Assembly: GCA_016703945.1 (NCBI GenBank)
Contig: JADJBC010000004.1
Coordinates: forward strand, 79,153-143,152
Length of the DNA: 64,000 bases
From: Candidatus Aalborgicola danicus
GTDB lineage: Bacteria; Pseudomonadota; Gammaproteobacteria; Burkholderiales; Burkholderiaceae_C
Direction: 5' to 3'
The notes under the pieces are model-generated. The model was given only the letters and a program-made list of their open reading frames with translations. It was not told where the DNA came from and did no database searches. The position numbers and the translations under genes are program-made. Below are positions 1 through 8,279 of the stretch, in pieces; position 1 is the stretch's first letter, and every line of letters begins with the position of its first letter.

Positions 1-1905
1 CTTGCCCGCGTCATCGAACACATGCTCCACATCCTGCGGCCAGAAGTACTCCTTGCCGCCCTTGTCGGTGCGGCGCGAGTAGATATGGTTCAGCACCATG
101 CCCTGCGTCAATAACTTGGTAAACGGCTCATCCACCGTGACCAGCCCCATGTCGCGCATGACCTTGGTCCAGAAGCGCGCATACAGCAGGTGCAGGATGG
201 CGTGTTCGATGCCGCCGATGTACTGGTCCATGCCGCTGCCACCAGTGGCTTGCTGCTGGTCGCGCATCCAATAGGCGGTACCCGCGCCGACCATGGCATC
301 CATGTTTTGAGGGTCGCAGTAGCGCATGTAGTACCAGGAGCTATCGACAAAGGTGTCCATGGTGTCGGTCTCGCGCCGCGCGGTCTTGCCGCACACCGGG
401 CACACCACACCGGCATGGAAACCTTCGTGTTTGTGCAGCGGGTTGCCAGAGCCATCCGGCACGCAGTCCTGCGGCAGCACCACCGGCAAATCCTTCTCGG
501 GTACTGGCACCGCGCCGTGTTCGGTGCAATGGATGATAGGAATGGGTGTACCCCAGTAACGCTGGCGGCTCACGCCCCAATCGCGCAGGCGCCAGGTCGT
601 TTTTTTCTCGCCCAGCCCTTTGGCCTGCAAAGCGGCAGCCACCGCATCCACGGCATCCGCACAGGACAGGCCACTGAAGACATCCGAGTTGACGGTCACA
701 CCCCGTTGCTTGTCTGCATACCAATCTTGCCAATGGTCATGGTCGTAACTAAGCCCGTCGATATGCACAACGTCATCAATGCGGAAGTTGTATTTCTTGG
801 CAAAGGCAAAGTCGCGCTCATCGTGCGCAGGCACACCCATCACGGCGCCATCGCCATAACCCATCAGCACGTAGTTGCCGACCCACACGTCAATGGCGTC
901 ACCGGTCAGCGGGTGTGTCACCTTCAAACCGGTTGGCATGCCCAGCTTTTCTTTAACGGCCAGTTCGGCCTCGGTGGTGCCACCTGCCTTGCACTCTTCG
1001 ATGAAAGCCGCCAGGCGCAGATTGGACTTGGCGGCATGCAGGGCCAGTGGATGCTCTGGTGCCACAGCACAAAAGGTGACACCCATGATGGTGTCGGCGC
1101 GGGTGGTGAACACATACATGCGGCCATCACCAATCAGCGCGCCATCGTCACCCCGGATGTCATGGGTGAATGCAAACCGCACACCGCTAGATTTGCCAAT
1201 CCAGTTTTCCTGCATCAGCTTGACGCGCTCGGGCCAGCCCGGCAGGCCGGTCTGCACCTGGTCCAGCAGCTCTTGCGCGTAGTCGGTGATCTTCAGGTAG
1301 TAGCCGGGGATCTCGCGCTTCTCGACCGTGGCGCCGGTGCGCCAGCCCTTGCCGTCAATCACCTGTTCGTTGGCCAGCACGGTCTGGTCCACCGGGTCCC
1401 AGTTGACGACCTGGGTCTTGCGGTAGGCAATGCCTTTTTCCAGCATCTTCAAAAACAACCACTGGTTCCACTTGTAGTAGCTGGGGTCACAGGTAGCGAC
1501 CTCGCGGCTCCAGTCGATGGCCAGGCCCATGGCCTGCATCTGGCCCTTCATGTAGGCAATGTTGTCATAGGTCCATTGGGCGGGAGGCACCTTGTTCTTC
1601 AACGCGGCGTTTTCGGCGGGCAGGCCAAAGGCGTCCCAACCCATGGGCATCAGCACGTTGTGGCCGTTCATGCGCAGGTAACGCGCCAGCATATCGTTAA
1701 TGGTGTAGTTGCGCACATGGCCCATGTGTAATTTGCCGCTGGGATAGGGCAGCATGGAGCAGGCATAGAACTTCTTTTTTAAGTTGCCCTGCGCATCACG
1801 CGCGTCTTCGGTCACGCGGTAGGCGTTCTGCCCTTTCCACAGGGGTTGTGCCCAGTGTGCGTGCGCCGCTTTTTCGATATCCAGGTGTTGGTATTTGTCT
1901 TGCAT
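1..1905 (-). CDS. leuS: Leucyl-tRNA synthetase, N-terminal 635 residues (runs off the window)
   Basis: Class I aminoacyl-tRNA synthetase that charges tRNA-Leu with leucine in the cytoplasm. The ATG at 1905 begins MQDKYQHLDIEK; the HIGH-type ATP motif is HMGH at residues 60-63, inside LPYPSGKLHMGH. The visible part covers the Rossmann catalytic core and the inserted editing domain. The gene continues past base 1, and the KMSKS loop and anticodon-binding domain are not in this window. No break is seen. It is the last visible gene on the minus strand after dapB-exbB-exbD, separated from exbD by 121 bases. Identity is clear from motif spacing and overall similarity to bacterial LeuS. Confidence 0.97.
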   Translation of the reverse strand, partial: MQDKYQHLDIEKAAHAHWAQPLWKGQNAYRVTEDARDAQGNLKKKFYACSMLPYPSGKLHMGHVRNYTINDMLARYLRMNGHNVLMPMGWDAFGLPAENAALKNKVPPAQWTYDNIAYMKGQMQAMGLAIDWSREVATCDPSYYKWNQWLFLKMLEKGIAYRKTQVVNWDPVDQTVLANEQVIDGKGWRTGATVEKREIPGYYLKITDYAQELLDQVQTGLPGWPERVKLMQENWIGKSSGVRFAFTHDIRGDDGALIGDGRMYVFTTRADTIMGVTFCAVAPEHPLALHAAKSNLRLAAFIEECKAGGTTEAELAVKEKLGMPTGLKVTHPLTGDAIDVWVGNYVLMGYGDGAVMGVPAHDERDFAFAKKYNFRIDDVVHIDGLSYDHDHWQDWYADKQRGVTVNSDVFSGLSCADAVDAVAAALQAKGLGEKKTTWRLRDWGVSRQRYWGTPIPIIHCTEHGAVPVPEKDLPVVLPQDCVPDGSGNPLHKHEGFHAGVVCPVCGKTARRETDTMDTFVDSSWYYMRYCDPQNMDAMVGAGTAYWMRDQQQATGGSGMDQYIGGIEHAILHLLYARFWTKVMRDMGLVTVDEPFTKLLTQGMVLNHIYSRRTDKGGKEYFWPQDVEHVFDDAGK

Positions 1906-2026
1906 GGGTGAAGGGGCGACCTAGCGTCGCCAGATGGAGTGCTTGAGGGGATTTTAGGCGCAGCCGCCATAGTGCCTATAGAACTTGGCGCGACGGCAAT
2001 TTGCCGCCGGGCCGCCCCAAGGCAAG

Positions 2027-2488
2027 TTAGCCCCCACGGGGGGCAGCGACCCGCACAGCGGTGGAGCGTGGGGGCGCACTCTCTTCGGTCACGAAACCAA
2101 TGCGGTGCAGGCCCGCTAGGTGGGCCTGACCCATCAGCTCGACCACGCGGCCATAGGGGACGGCGGTGTCGGCGCGCAGGCGCACTTCGGTGTCGGGGTT
2201 GCGTTGCCCGGCCTGGCGCAGGGCAGCGGCCACGGCGTCTCGGCCCAAGGGCTTGTCGTCTACAAAAACCTGGCCAGACTTGTCCACCGTCAGCGCAATG
2301 AACTTGGGCGCTTCCAGCTTGGCGGCGCCTGGGCTTTTGGGCAAGTCCACCTTGACGGCGCTGACCAGCAGGGGCGCCGTGATGATAAAAATGACCACCA
2401 GCACCAGCATCACATCCACCAGCGGCGTCATATTGATCTCGCTCATGGGTTGGGGGGCGGCCGTGCGCTCAAGGCGGCCGAAACTCAT
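2027..2488 (-). CDS. exbD: ExbD/TolR-type biopolymer transport protein
   Basis: Inner-membrane partner of the ExbB/TolQ proton channel, which energises outer-membrane processes. The 153-residue protein has a short cytoplasmic N-terminus containing the family sequence MSEINMTPLVDVMLVLVVIF; the Asp of LVDVML lies at the start of the single membrane helix and is the proton-responsive residue in this family. A periplasmic domain of about 100 residues follows. Its ATG overlaps the exbB stop codon (ATGA), so the two are translationally coupled. No tonB or tolA/tolB is next to it, so ExbD versus TolR cannot be settled by context; sequence favours ExbD. Confidence 0.9.
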   Translation of the reverse strand: MSFGRLERTAAPQPMSEINMTPLVDVMLVLVVIFIITAPLLVSAVKVDLPKSPGAAKLEAPKFIALTVDKSGQVFVDDKPLGRDAVAAALRQAGQRNPDTEVRLRADTAVPYGRVVELMGQAHLAGLHRIGFVTEESAPPRSTAVRVAAPRGG

Positions 2489-3132
2489 ACTGACTTCTGT
2501 GTAATCAACAGCTCGCGCAAGTCACGGGCAAAACCTTCAAGATCGGCCTCTATGCGCCCAATGTAGCGGCCCAGCACGTTGTAGCCCAGGACTGCCGGAA
2601 TAGCCACCGCCAGGCCCGCGGCCGTCATGATCAATGCCTCGCCGACCGGGCCGGAAATCTGATCTATGCTGACTTGGCCGGCACCCGAGATGCCCATCAG
2701 CGCATGGTAAATGCCCCAGACCGTGCCCAACAGGCCCACAAAGGGCGCGGTGGAACCGACTGTAGCCAATAACACCTGGCCAGCCTGCAGCTTGAGCAAG
2801 ACCGTATGTAAAGCATCGCGCAACAGGCGTGTAAGTTGCTGGGATTTATCGCCCGCACCGGCCAGCGTGCCGCTGGTTTGCGCCCGGCTGGCCTCTACCA
2901 GTGGTGTCACCAGGACTTCACGGTCAAATAGCTGCACTGAACGCAGCCCCTCTTCCAATGAAGGGGCCTGCCAAAAGGCGGCTGTGCTGCGGGCCACGTC
3001 GCGGTGGGCTCGCAGCAGCAACCAGGCTTTCCACAAAATCACAACCCAGCTGGCGACCGACATGACCAGAAGTACCAATGCAACGCCCATACTGACGGCG
3101 TCACCCTGCCGCAGCAGGTCGGTAGCGTTCAC
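2485..3132 (-). CDS. exbB: ExbB/TolQ/MotA-family proton channel protein
   Basis: Forms the proton-conducting inner-membrane complex with the adjacent ExbD. The 215 residues contain three predicted membrane helices: one near residues 15-35 and two around 120-145 and 165-190, with the family pattern TVGSTAPFVGLLGTVWGIYH before the second helix and the loop before the third. The start is a GTG at 3132 that overlaps the dapB stop codon (GTGA), and it ends in an ATGA overlap with exbD, so dapB-exbB-exbD looks like one transcription unit. Function in TonB energisation is a family inference. Confidence 0.9.
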   Translation of the reverse strand: MNATDLLRQGDAVSMGVALVLLVMSVASWVVILWKAWLLLRAHRDVARSTAAFWQAPSLEEGLRSVQLFDREVLVTPLVEASRAQTSGTLAGAGDKSQQLTRLLRDALHTVLLKLQAGQVLLATVGSTAPFVGLLGTVWGIYHALMGISGAGQVSIDQISGPVGEALIMTAAGLAVAIPAVLGYNVLGRYIGRIEADLEGFARDLRELLITQKSV

Positions 3133-3932
3133 CGCAATCCCAACACGTCGTACATGTCAAACAGTCCGGTTTGCCGCCCGTCAAGAAAACGCACGGCGCG
3201 CAAGCTGCCTTGGGCGTAGGTGACCCGGCTCGACGACTTGTGGCTGATTTCGATGCGCTCGCCAATCCCCGCGAACAAAACGGTGTGATCTCCCACAATG
3301 TCACCACCGCGAATCGTGGCAAAACCGATGGAGGACGGGTCACGCTCGCCGGTCACGCCTTCCCGGGCATAAACGGCACAGTCCTTCAGGTCGCGGCCCA
3401 AAGCACCCGCTATGACCTCACCCATCTTCAAAGCGGTTCCAGACGGGGCATCGACCTTGTGGCGGTGGTGCGCTTCGACAATTTCAATGTCATAACCCGT
3501 AGCCAGGGCCTTAGCCGCCATCTCCAGCAGCTTGAGAGTTACGTTGACGCCGACGCTCATATTGGGCGACATGACGATCGCCATATCCTTGGCCATCTCC
3601 GCGACGTCTGCCTTTTGGGCATTCGTGAAACCGGTGGTACCAATCACAGCAGCAACGCCGAGTTCACGGCAGGCTTTCAGGTGCTGCAGTGTCCCTTCGG
3701 GACGTGTGAAGTCGATCAGGAAGCGGCTATTTTGCAAGCCCTGTTTCAGATCCGCCGTGATCGCTACGCCCGTAGACCGCCCAAGAAACGCGCCGGCATC
3801 CTGCCCCATTGCAGCACTATCGGCCAAGTCGAGTGCGCCTGTCAGACGGCAATCCGGGTCGGCATCAATGGCCTGGATCAACATCTGTCCCATGCGGCCG
3901 GACGCGCCAGCCACGGCAATCTGGTAAGCCAT
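3129..3932 (-). CDS. dapB: 4-hydroxy-tetrahydrodipicolinate reductase
   Basis: NAD(P)H-dependent reductase of the diaminopimelate/lysine pathway, cytoplasmic. The dinucleotide-binding motif GASGRMGQ is at residues 9-16 and the catalytic/substrate segment EAHHRHKVDAPSGTALK near residue 155. Length is 267 residues, usual for DapB. An ATG at 3950 would add six residues, but a strong ribosome-binding site (GGAGGG) overlaps that codon and sits ten bases before the ATG at 3932, so 3932 is chosen. It is followed by exbB with overlapping stop and start codons and lies 24 bases after the stop of bamE. Confidence 0.96.
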   Translation of the reverse strand: MAYQIAVAGASGRMGQMLIQAIDADPDCRLTGALDLADSAAMGQDAGAFLGRSTGVAITADLKQGLQNSRFLIDFTRPEGTLQHLKACRELGVAAVIGTTGFTNAQKADVAEMAKDMAIVMSPNMSVGVNVTLKLLEMAAKALATGYDIEIVEAHHRHKVDAPSGTALKMGEVIAGALGRDLKDCAVYAREGVTGERDPSSIGFATIRGGDIVGDHTVLFAGIGERIEISHKSSSRVTYAQGSLRAVRFLDGRQTGLFDMYDVLGLR

Positions 3933-3956
3933 GTTTCGGGTTCCCTCCATCTGGCC

Positions 3957-4502
3957 CTAGGGGCGCCCCGACTCCAGCGGTGGATACTCCGTTGCAGGCT
4001 CCACACCACTGCCCGCAGGGGTGACTGTTTTGTTTGGCAAAGGATAGCGCTTCAACTGTTCTTCTGACGCCTCCAACACCGGTTGGGAACGTAAGAACGA
4101 TTTAGTCTGCAAGGTAGCCACAAATTCAGTTTCACTGGGCAATTCATCTGCTACCGTGCGCTCCAGCGCATCGCCCTTAAAGTACAAACTCAGCTTGCGA
4201 GACTGTGGCGCCAAGCCTTGGCGATTGAGAGTGAAAACGTAGTCCCAACGATCCGCGTGAAAGACACTGACCAGCAAGGCCGTTCCCAGGATATCGCGAA
4301 CCTGTGCTTTGGGCATGCCCGGCTTGATTTCAGCCAGTTGTTCACGCGTCACGACGTTGCCCTGAACGATGTCACTCTTGTAAGGCGAAATGATGGACGC
4401 AATTCGGTTGCTGGCGCCATCAAAGCTGCCACACCCCGCAAGTCCTGCAAAGGCAAGCACGACAAAGGGCAAGCACAAGCTACGGCAATGAAGATCGGAC
4501 AT
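3957..4502 (-). CDS. bamE: Outer membrane assembly lipoprotein BamE (SmpA/OmlA family)
   Basis: Accessory lipoprotein of the BAM complex, which folds beta-barrel proteins into the outer membrane. A lipoprotein signal peptide ends in LAGC with the lipidated Cys at residue 24. The SmpA/OmlA fold follows, with the characteristic VTREQLAEIKPGMPKAQVRD and a later DRWDYVF segment. It is 181 residues, longer than the E. coli protein because of a Pro-rich C-terminal tail typical of betaproteobacteria. It is divergently transcribed from fur with under 90 bases between them, so the promoters are probably adjacent or overlapping. Confidence 0.94.
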   Translation of the reverse strand: MSDLHCRSLCLPFVVLAFAGLAGCGSFDGASNRIASIISPYKSDIVQGNVVTREQLAEIKPGMPKAQVRDILGTALLVSVFHADRWDYVFTLNRQGLAPQSRKLSLYFKGDALERTVADELPSETEFVATLQTKSFLRSQPVLEASEEQLKRYPLPNKTVTPAGSGVEPATEYPPLESGRP

Positions 4503-4586
4503 GGAGGGTTACGCAAGATATGATCGCACCATTGTAGCGGTTGAGAACCATTCAGCCGGCTGAGCTCTCCCGGCGGAAAGATGCCC

Positions 4587-5045
4587 ATGACCAACATCGA
4601 CGAACTCAAGAACACGGGGCTGAAGGCGACCATCCCCCGTCTGAAGATACTGGAGGTGTTTCAGCGAAGCAGCCAACGCCACCTGACTGCTGAAGACGTT
4701 TTCCGCGTGTTACTCCAGGAACGGTCGGACGTTGGCTTGGCAACGGTGTATCGCGTTTTGACCCAGTTTGAACAGGCCAGCATTTTGAGTCGTAGCCACT
4801 TCGAGAGTGGCAAAGCGGTTTACGAACTCAACGAAGGGCAACACCACGATCACCTGGTGTGCCTTGATTGTGGCAAGGTAGAAGAGTTTTTTGACGCCGA
4901 GATCGAAAGCCGTCAACACGCCGTAGCGAAGGCAAAAGGATTTTCCATATCGGACCATGCCCTGAGCCTGTACGCGACCTGCACGAAGGACAATTGCCCG
5001 AGTCGCCCGCCCAGTCTGTCGGATCGTACGGCACTTACCCGATAG
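4587..5045 (+). CDS. fur: Ferric uptake regulator Fur
   Basis: Fe(II)-dependent repressor of iron acquisition genes. The N-terminal winged helix includes LATVYRVLTQFEQA; metal-binding elements are HHDH at residues 86-89, CLDC at 92-95 and a second Cys pair at 132 and 137. Length is 152 residues. An ATG six bases upstream (4581) is possible, but the purine-rich site GGCGGAAAG is too close to it and correctly spaced for 4587; MTNIDELKNTGLKAT is also the usual N-terminus in relatives. It diverges from bamE and converges on hprK, six bases from its stop codon. Confidence 0.95.
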   Translation: MTNIDELKNTGLKATIPRLKILEVFQRSSQRHLTAEDVFRVLLQERSDVGLATVYRVLTQFEQASILSRSHFESGKAVYELNEGQHHDHLVCLDCGKVEEFFDAEIESRQHAVAKAKGFSISDHALSLYATCTKDNCPSRPPSLSDRTALTR

Positions 5046-5051
5046 GAGCCC

Positions 5052-6002
5052 TCAACTCCCCTGCGCCATGGCTTTGCGGTGGCGCTCGACAAACTCTTGG
5101 TAGGTGTCAATTCCGCGAAGTTGCAGGATGGTATTGCGCACGGCAGCTTCCACCAACACCGCGATGTTGCGACCCGCGACCACCTGGATAACCACCTTGC
5201 GGACGGGCACACCCAAGATGTCTTGGGTCAGAGGTTCATAAGGGATGCGTTCGTACTCCTTTTCCAGGGTTTCACGGCGCACCAGATGGACAATCAGCTT
5301 GAGCCGCATCTTGCGGCGAACCGCGGTCTCGCCAAAGATCCCACGAATGTCCAACAGACCGATGCCGCGCACCTCCAACAAATTCTGCAGCAATTCCGGG
5401 CAACGGCCTTCGATCGTGGTCTGGTTGATGCGGTAAAGGTCAACGGCGTCGTCTGCGACCAAGCCATTGCCGCGTGAAATAAGCTCCAGACCCAACTCAC
5501 TCTTGCCCAAACCGGACTCACCGGTAATCAGCACACCCAAGCCCAAAATATCCATAAACACACCGTGCATGGATGAACGGTCGGCAAAATGCTTGGACAG
5601 GTAAGCCCGCAACACGTCGATCACAAAGGCTGACGATTCCTGGGTGCTAAACATAGGAATCTGAGCACGTTCACACATCGAAAGAAGTGCTTGCGGAGCC
5701 TGCTGACCGTCGGCAAGAACCAGCACCGGGGGTTCCAGCGTGACAATGCGCGCAATGCGCCGGGCACAATCTTCAGTGGTCGCGCTCGTGATGTAACTGA
5801 TCTCACGCTCACCCAGGATTTGCACTCGATAGGGGTGGATGTAGTTCAAATACCCCACCAAATCAGCACCAGACCGTGCCGCCCGGACTGCTACCTCGTC
5901 AAATCTGCGCTCCGAGGCACCCAAACCCGCCACCCACTCCCAATGCAAACGGGAGCGAAATTCCTCGAACAGAACATCAGCACTGACTACGGTGGGTTTC
6001 AC
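5052..6002 (-). CDS. hprK: HPr kinase/phosphorylase
   Basis: Bifunctional enzyme that phosphorylates and dephosphorylates the regulatory Ser of HPr or its paralogue in the nitrogen-related PTS. The Walker A motif GESGLGKS is at residues 161-168, preceded by His-146, and the HprK signature EVRGIGLLDIRGIFG follows. No ATG is available near the conserved N-terminus. GTG at 6002 gives the family start MKPTVVSADVLFEEF and 316 residues; TTG at 6053 would overlap ptsN and is less likely. ptsN ends 26 bases upstream, so the two are probably co-transcribed. Confidence 0.93.
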   Translation of the reverse strand: MKPTVVSADVLFEEFRSRLHWEWVAGLGASERRFDEVAVRAARSGADLVGYLNYIHPYRVQILGEREISYITSATTEDCARRIARIVTLEPPVLVLADGQQAPQALLSMCERAQIPMFSTQESSAFVIDVLRAYLSKHFADRSSMHGVFMDILGLGVLITGESGLGKSELGLELISRGNGLVADDAVDLYRINQTTIEGRCPELLQNLLEVRGIGLLDIRGIFGETAVRRKMRLKLIVHLVRRETLEKEYERIPYEPLTQDILGVPVRKVVIQVVAGRNIAVLVEAAVRNTILQLRGIDTYQEFVERHRKAMAQGS

Positions 6003-6028
6003 ATCGATTGCTGCGAAGGACCTGCCAA

Positions 6029-6496
6029 TCAGGCAACTTGTGCCGACTGCCAACCCTCGATCAGGGCATGCAATTGGTGAGCATCGGTGCTGGAAACCAG
6101 CTTTTCACGCAGCTCGGCATCACTCAGCAATTCGGCGATTTCTGACAGAATTTCAAGGTGCTTTTGCGTCGCCGCTTCCGGAACCAACAAAAAGATCAGC
6201 AGCCCAACCACTTTGTCGTCTGGGGCGTCAAAACCAATGGGGTGGGCCAATTGGAACACTGCCGCCATCGGCGCTTTCAGACCCTTGATGCGGCCATGGG
6301 GAATGGCCACGCCATGACCCAGACCGGTTGAGCCAAGTCGCTCACGTGAAAACAGGCTGTCAGCTACCAGTGCTCGGCTCAATCCATGCAAATTCTCAAA
6401 CAACAAGCCGGCTTCCTCGAAAGCACGCTTTTTGCTGGTCACTTCAACTTGCGCCAGCACTTGTGCGGGCGATAGGATGCTTGCTAGTCGATTCAT
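6029..6496 (-). CDS. ptsN: PTS IIA-like nitrogen regulatory protein PtsN
   Basis: EIIA-Ntr of the phosphotransferase system that regulates potassium transport, nitrogen and carbon metabolism rather than importing sugar. The phosphorylated His is H67 in GLGHGVAIPHGRIKG. Length is 155 residues, normal for the family. It lies between hpf and hprK; a factor-independent terminator ends hpf transcription just upstream, so ptsN-hprK may also have their own promoter. The neighbouring hprK fits a complete PTS-Ntr regulatory pair. Confidence 0.95.
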   Translation of the reverse strand: MNRLASILSPAQVLAQVEVTSKKRAFEEAGLLFENLHGLSRALVADSLFSRERLGSTGLGHGVAIPHGRIKGLKAPMAAVFQLAHPIGFDAPDDKVVGLLIFLLVPEAATQKHLEILSEIAELLSDAELREKLVSSTDAHQLHALIEGWQSAQVA

Positions 6497-6516
6497 GGTG
6501 TGGCCAGATTATGCAC

Positions 6517-6543
6517 AAAAAAGCCGCCTGGCAATCAGGCGGC
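6517..6543 (-). terminator. Rho-independent terminator after hpf
   Basis: A perfect 8-bp stem (GCCGCCTG/CAGGCGGC) with a 5-base loop is followed on the minus strand by six consecutive U residues (the A run at 6517-6522). It lies 27 bases after the hpf stop codon and 20 bases before the ptsN start. Confidence 0.85.
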
Positions 6544-6569
6544 TGCTGGGCTCCGGGAACTGCTTCAAC

Positions 6570-6899
6570 TTACATCAAGCGTTTCGGTGCACCATGGTGG
6601 TGGTCCTGAAGCCGGTCTTTGTGGCGAACGACCTGTCGGTCCAGTTTGTCCACCAACTCGTCGACAGCAGCATACAAATCCTCGTGGCTGCTTTCAGCAA
6701 ACATGTCGCTGCCTTTGACATGAATATTGCACTCGGCACGCTGCCGTCGTTCTTTTTCCTTTTGCTTCTCAACGGTTAGGAGTACCTTGACATCGACCAC
6801 CTGGTCAAAATGTCGGATGATTCGATCTAGCTTGGTCGTGACATAACTACGCAGTGCAGGGGTAACTTCAAGATGGTGACCGCTGATCGTCAAATTCAT
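6570..6899 (-). CDS. hpf: Ribosome hibernation promoting factor, short form
   Basis: Binds the small ribosomal subunit in stationary phase and promotes 100S dimers. The 109-residue protein has the HPF/YfiA fold only: MNLTISGHHLEVTPALRSYV at the start and the basic, acidic-rich middle around VEKQKEKERRQRAECNIHVKG. The short form lacks the dimerisation tail. In many proteobacteria it follows rpoN; here rpoN is not adjacent, and a 369-base non-coding stretch separates it from the divergent corA. It ends at the terminator 6517-6543. Confidence 0.93.
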   Translation of the reverse strand: MNLTISGHHLEVTPALRSYVTTKLDRIIRHFDQVVDVKVLLTVEKQKEKERRQRAECNIHVKGSDMFAESSHEDLYAAVDELVDKLDRQVVRHKDRLQDHHHGAPKRLM

Positions 6900-7268
6900 A
6901 AAAAGCCTCCAATTGCTCTCGGGTTAAGAATCTTGCCATTTCATTCTGCAAGAACAGCAACCAAATCTTCACTAGGTTCGATTACCGTAATTTCACTATG
7001 CGCCCGAATCTGCGGAATTGCAATGCCTTTTTTCCTTCTGCAATGCAACATATTGATGCCGAGCAGGGGCGGGCCGAACGAAACAAAGAATCCTCTACTC
7101 TGGTGCGATAATTTGAGAGGCGCAACTTTTGGAGAGCATTCTTTGGACACCACCTCGCGCAGCTAGCTTTCCCGTCCTATTGGGATAGGGTTCCAATTTT
7201 CGAAAGCGTCTGCAACCTGAAAAATGGTTCGAACCGATTGGTTGGAATTTGCCTTCGATTGAATTGCC
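6900..7268. other. Intergenic region between divergent hpf and corA
   Basis: 369 bases, more A+T-rich than the genes on either side, presumably containing both promoters. A 70-codon minus-strand frame (6941-7153) has no recognisable protein and no good ribosome-binding site, so it is not called. No RNA gene or riboswitch was recognised. Confidence 0.6.
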
Positions 7269-8255
7269 ATGCTCAATATTTTTACGCTCGCCAATGGGCG
7301 CCTCTTTCAGGAAGAAATTGAGTCCCTGGAAGAACTTTCTCGTTTTCAGCCCATTTGGGTCGATTTGGAGTCGCCCACCATCGAGGAAAAGCGCTGGGTC
7401 AAACAATATTATGGCCTGTCGATTCCGGAAGACGCGATGGACGAGGACATCGAGGAGTCCGCGCGGTTTTACGAAGAAGACAATGGTGAATTGCACATCC
7501 GCAGCGACTTTTTGATCGCTGACGATGACGAGCCACGAACCGTACGTGTTGCGTTCATCCTGAACCAGGTCAACGACGAGCTCAAGAGCAAAGGCGTATT
7601 GTTTTCAATCCACGATGAAGATGTGCCGGTGTTTCGCCTCTTGCGCATGCGCGCGCGGCGCGCCCCTGGCTTGATAGAAGACGCAAAAGAGGTGTTGCTC
7701 AAGCTATTTGACGCCGATGCCGAGTACTCTGCGGATACGCTGGAGGGCATTTATGACGAATTGGAAAAAGTCAGCACCAAGGTCCTGTCAGGGGACGTGA
7801 CGGACGCATTGGCTGGTGAGGTGCTCGGCGCCATTGCGCGCCACGAAGACATGAACGGACGTATTCGGCGTAATGTCATGGATACCCGTCGTGCCGTCAG
7901 CTTCATGATGCGCAGCAAGATGCTCAATGGAGAGCAATTTGAGGAAGCACGCCAGATTCTGCGGGACATCGACTCACTGGACTCTCACACCGCGTTTCTG
8001 TTCGACAAGATCAACTTCCTGATGGACGCCACCGTGGGTTTCATCAACATCAACCAGAACAAGATCATCAAGATCTTTTCGGTGGCCAGCGTTGCCTTGC
8101 TGCCCCCCACCCTGATTGCCAGCCTGTATGGCATGAACTTCAAGTTCATGCCCGAGTTGGAGTGGTCGCTGGGCTATCCGTACGCGCTGACATTGATGGT
8201 GGCGAGTGCGCTGGTGCCGATGTGGTACTTCCGCAAACGCGGCTGGTTGAAATAG
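7269..8255 (+). CDS. corA: Magnesium/cobalt transporter CorA
   Basis: Homopentameric inner-membrane Mg2+ channel. It has a large cytoplasmic N-terminal domain, then two C-terminal membrane helices with the diagnostic YGMN motif (GMN at residues 288-290) between them and a basic C-terminus (FRKRGWLK). Length is 328 residues. The ATG at 7269 gives the usual MLNIFTLANGRLFQ start. mtnA begins 25 bases after its stop codon, so read-through into the methylthioadenosine operon is possible. No Mg-sensing leader was recognised upstream. Confidence 0.96.
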   Translation: MLNIFTLANGRLFQEEIESLEELSRFQPIWVDLESPTIEEKRWVKQYYGLSIPEDAMDEDIEESARFYEEDNGELHIRSDFLIADDDEPRTVRVAFILNQVNDELKSKGVLFSIHDEDVPVFRLLRMRARRAPGLIEDAKEVLLKLFDADAEYSADTLEGIYDELEKVSTKVLSGDVTDALAGEVLGAIARHEDMNGRIRRNVMDTRRAVSFMMRSKMLNGEQFEEARQILRDIDSLDSHTAFLFDKINFLMDATVGFININQNKIIKIFSVASVALLPPTLIASLYGMNFKFMPELEWSLGYPYALTLMVASALVPMWYFRKRGWLK

Positions 8256-8279
8256 GAATGCGCACCCTGCCCTGACTCC

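Noticed and set aside
190..1731. 513-codon plus-strand open frame opposite leuS
   Set aside because: Antisense shadow of a clear leuS gene; composition lacks any recognisable domain.
6941..7153. 70-codon minus-strand frame upstream of hpf
   Set aside because: No family similarity, no ribosome-binding site, in a promoter region.
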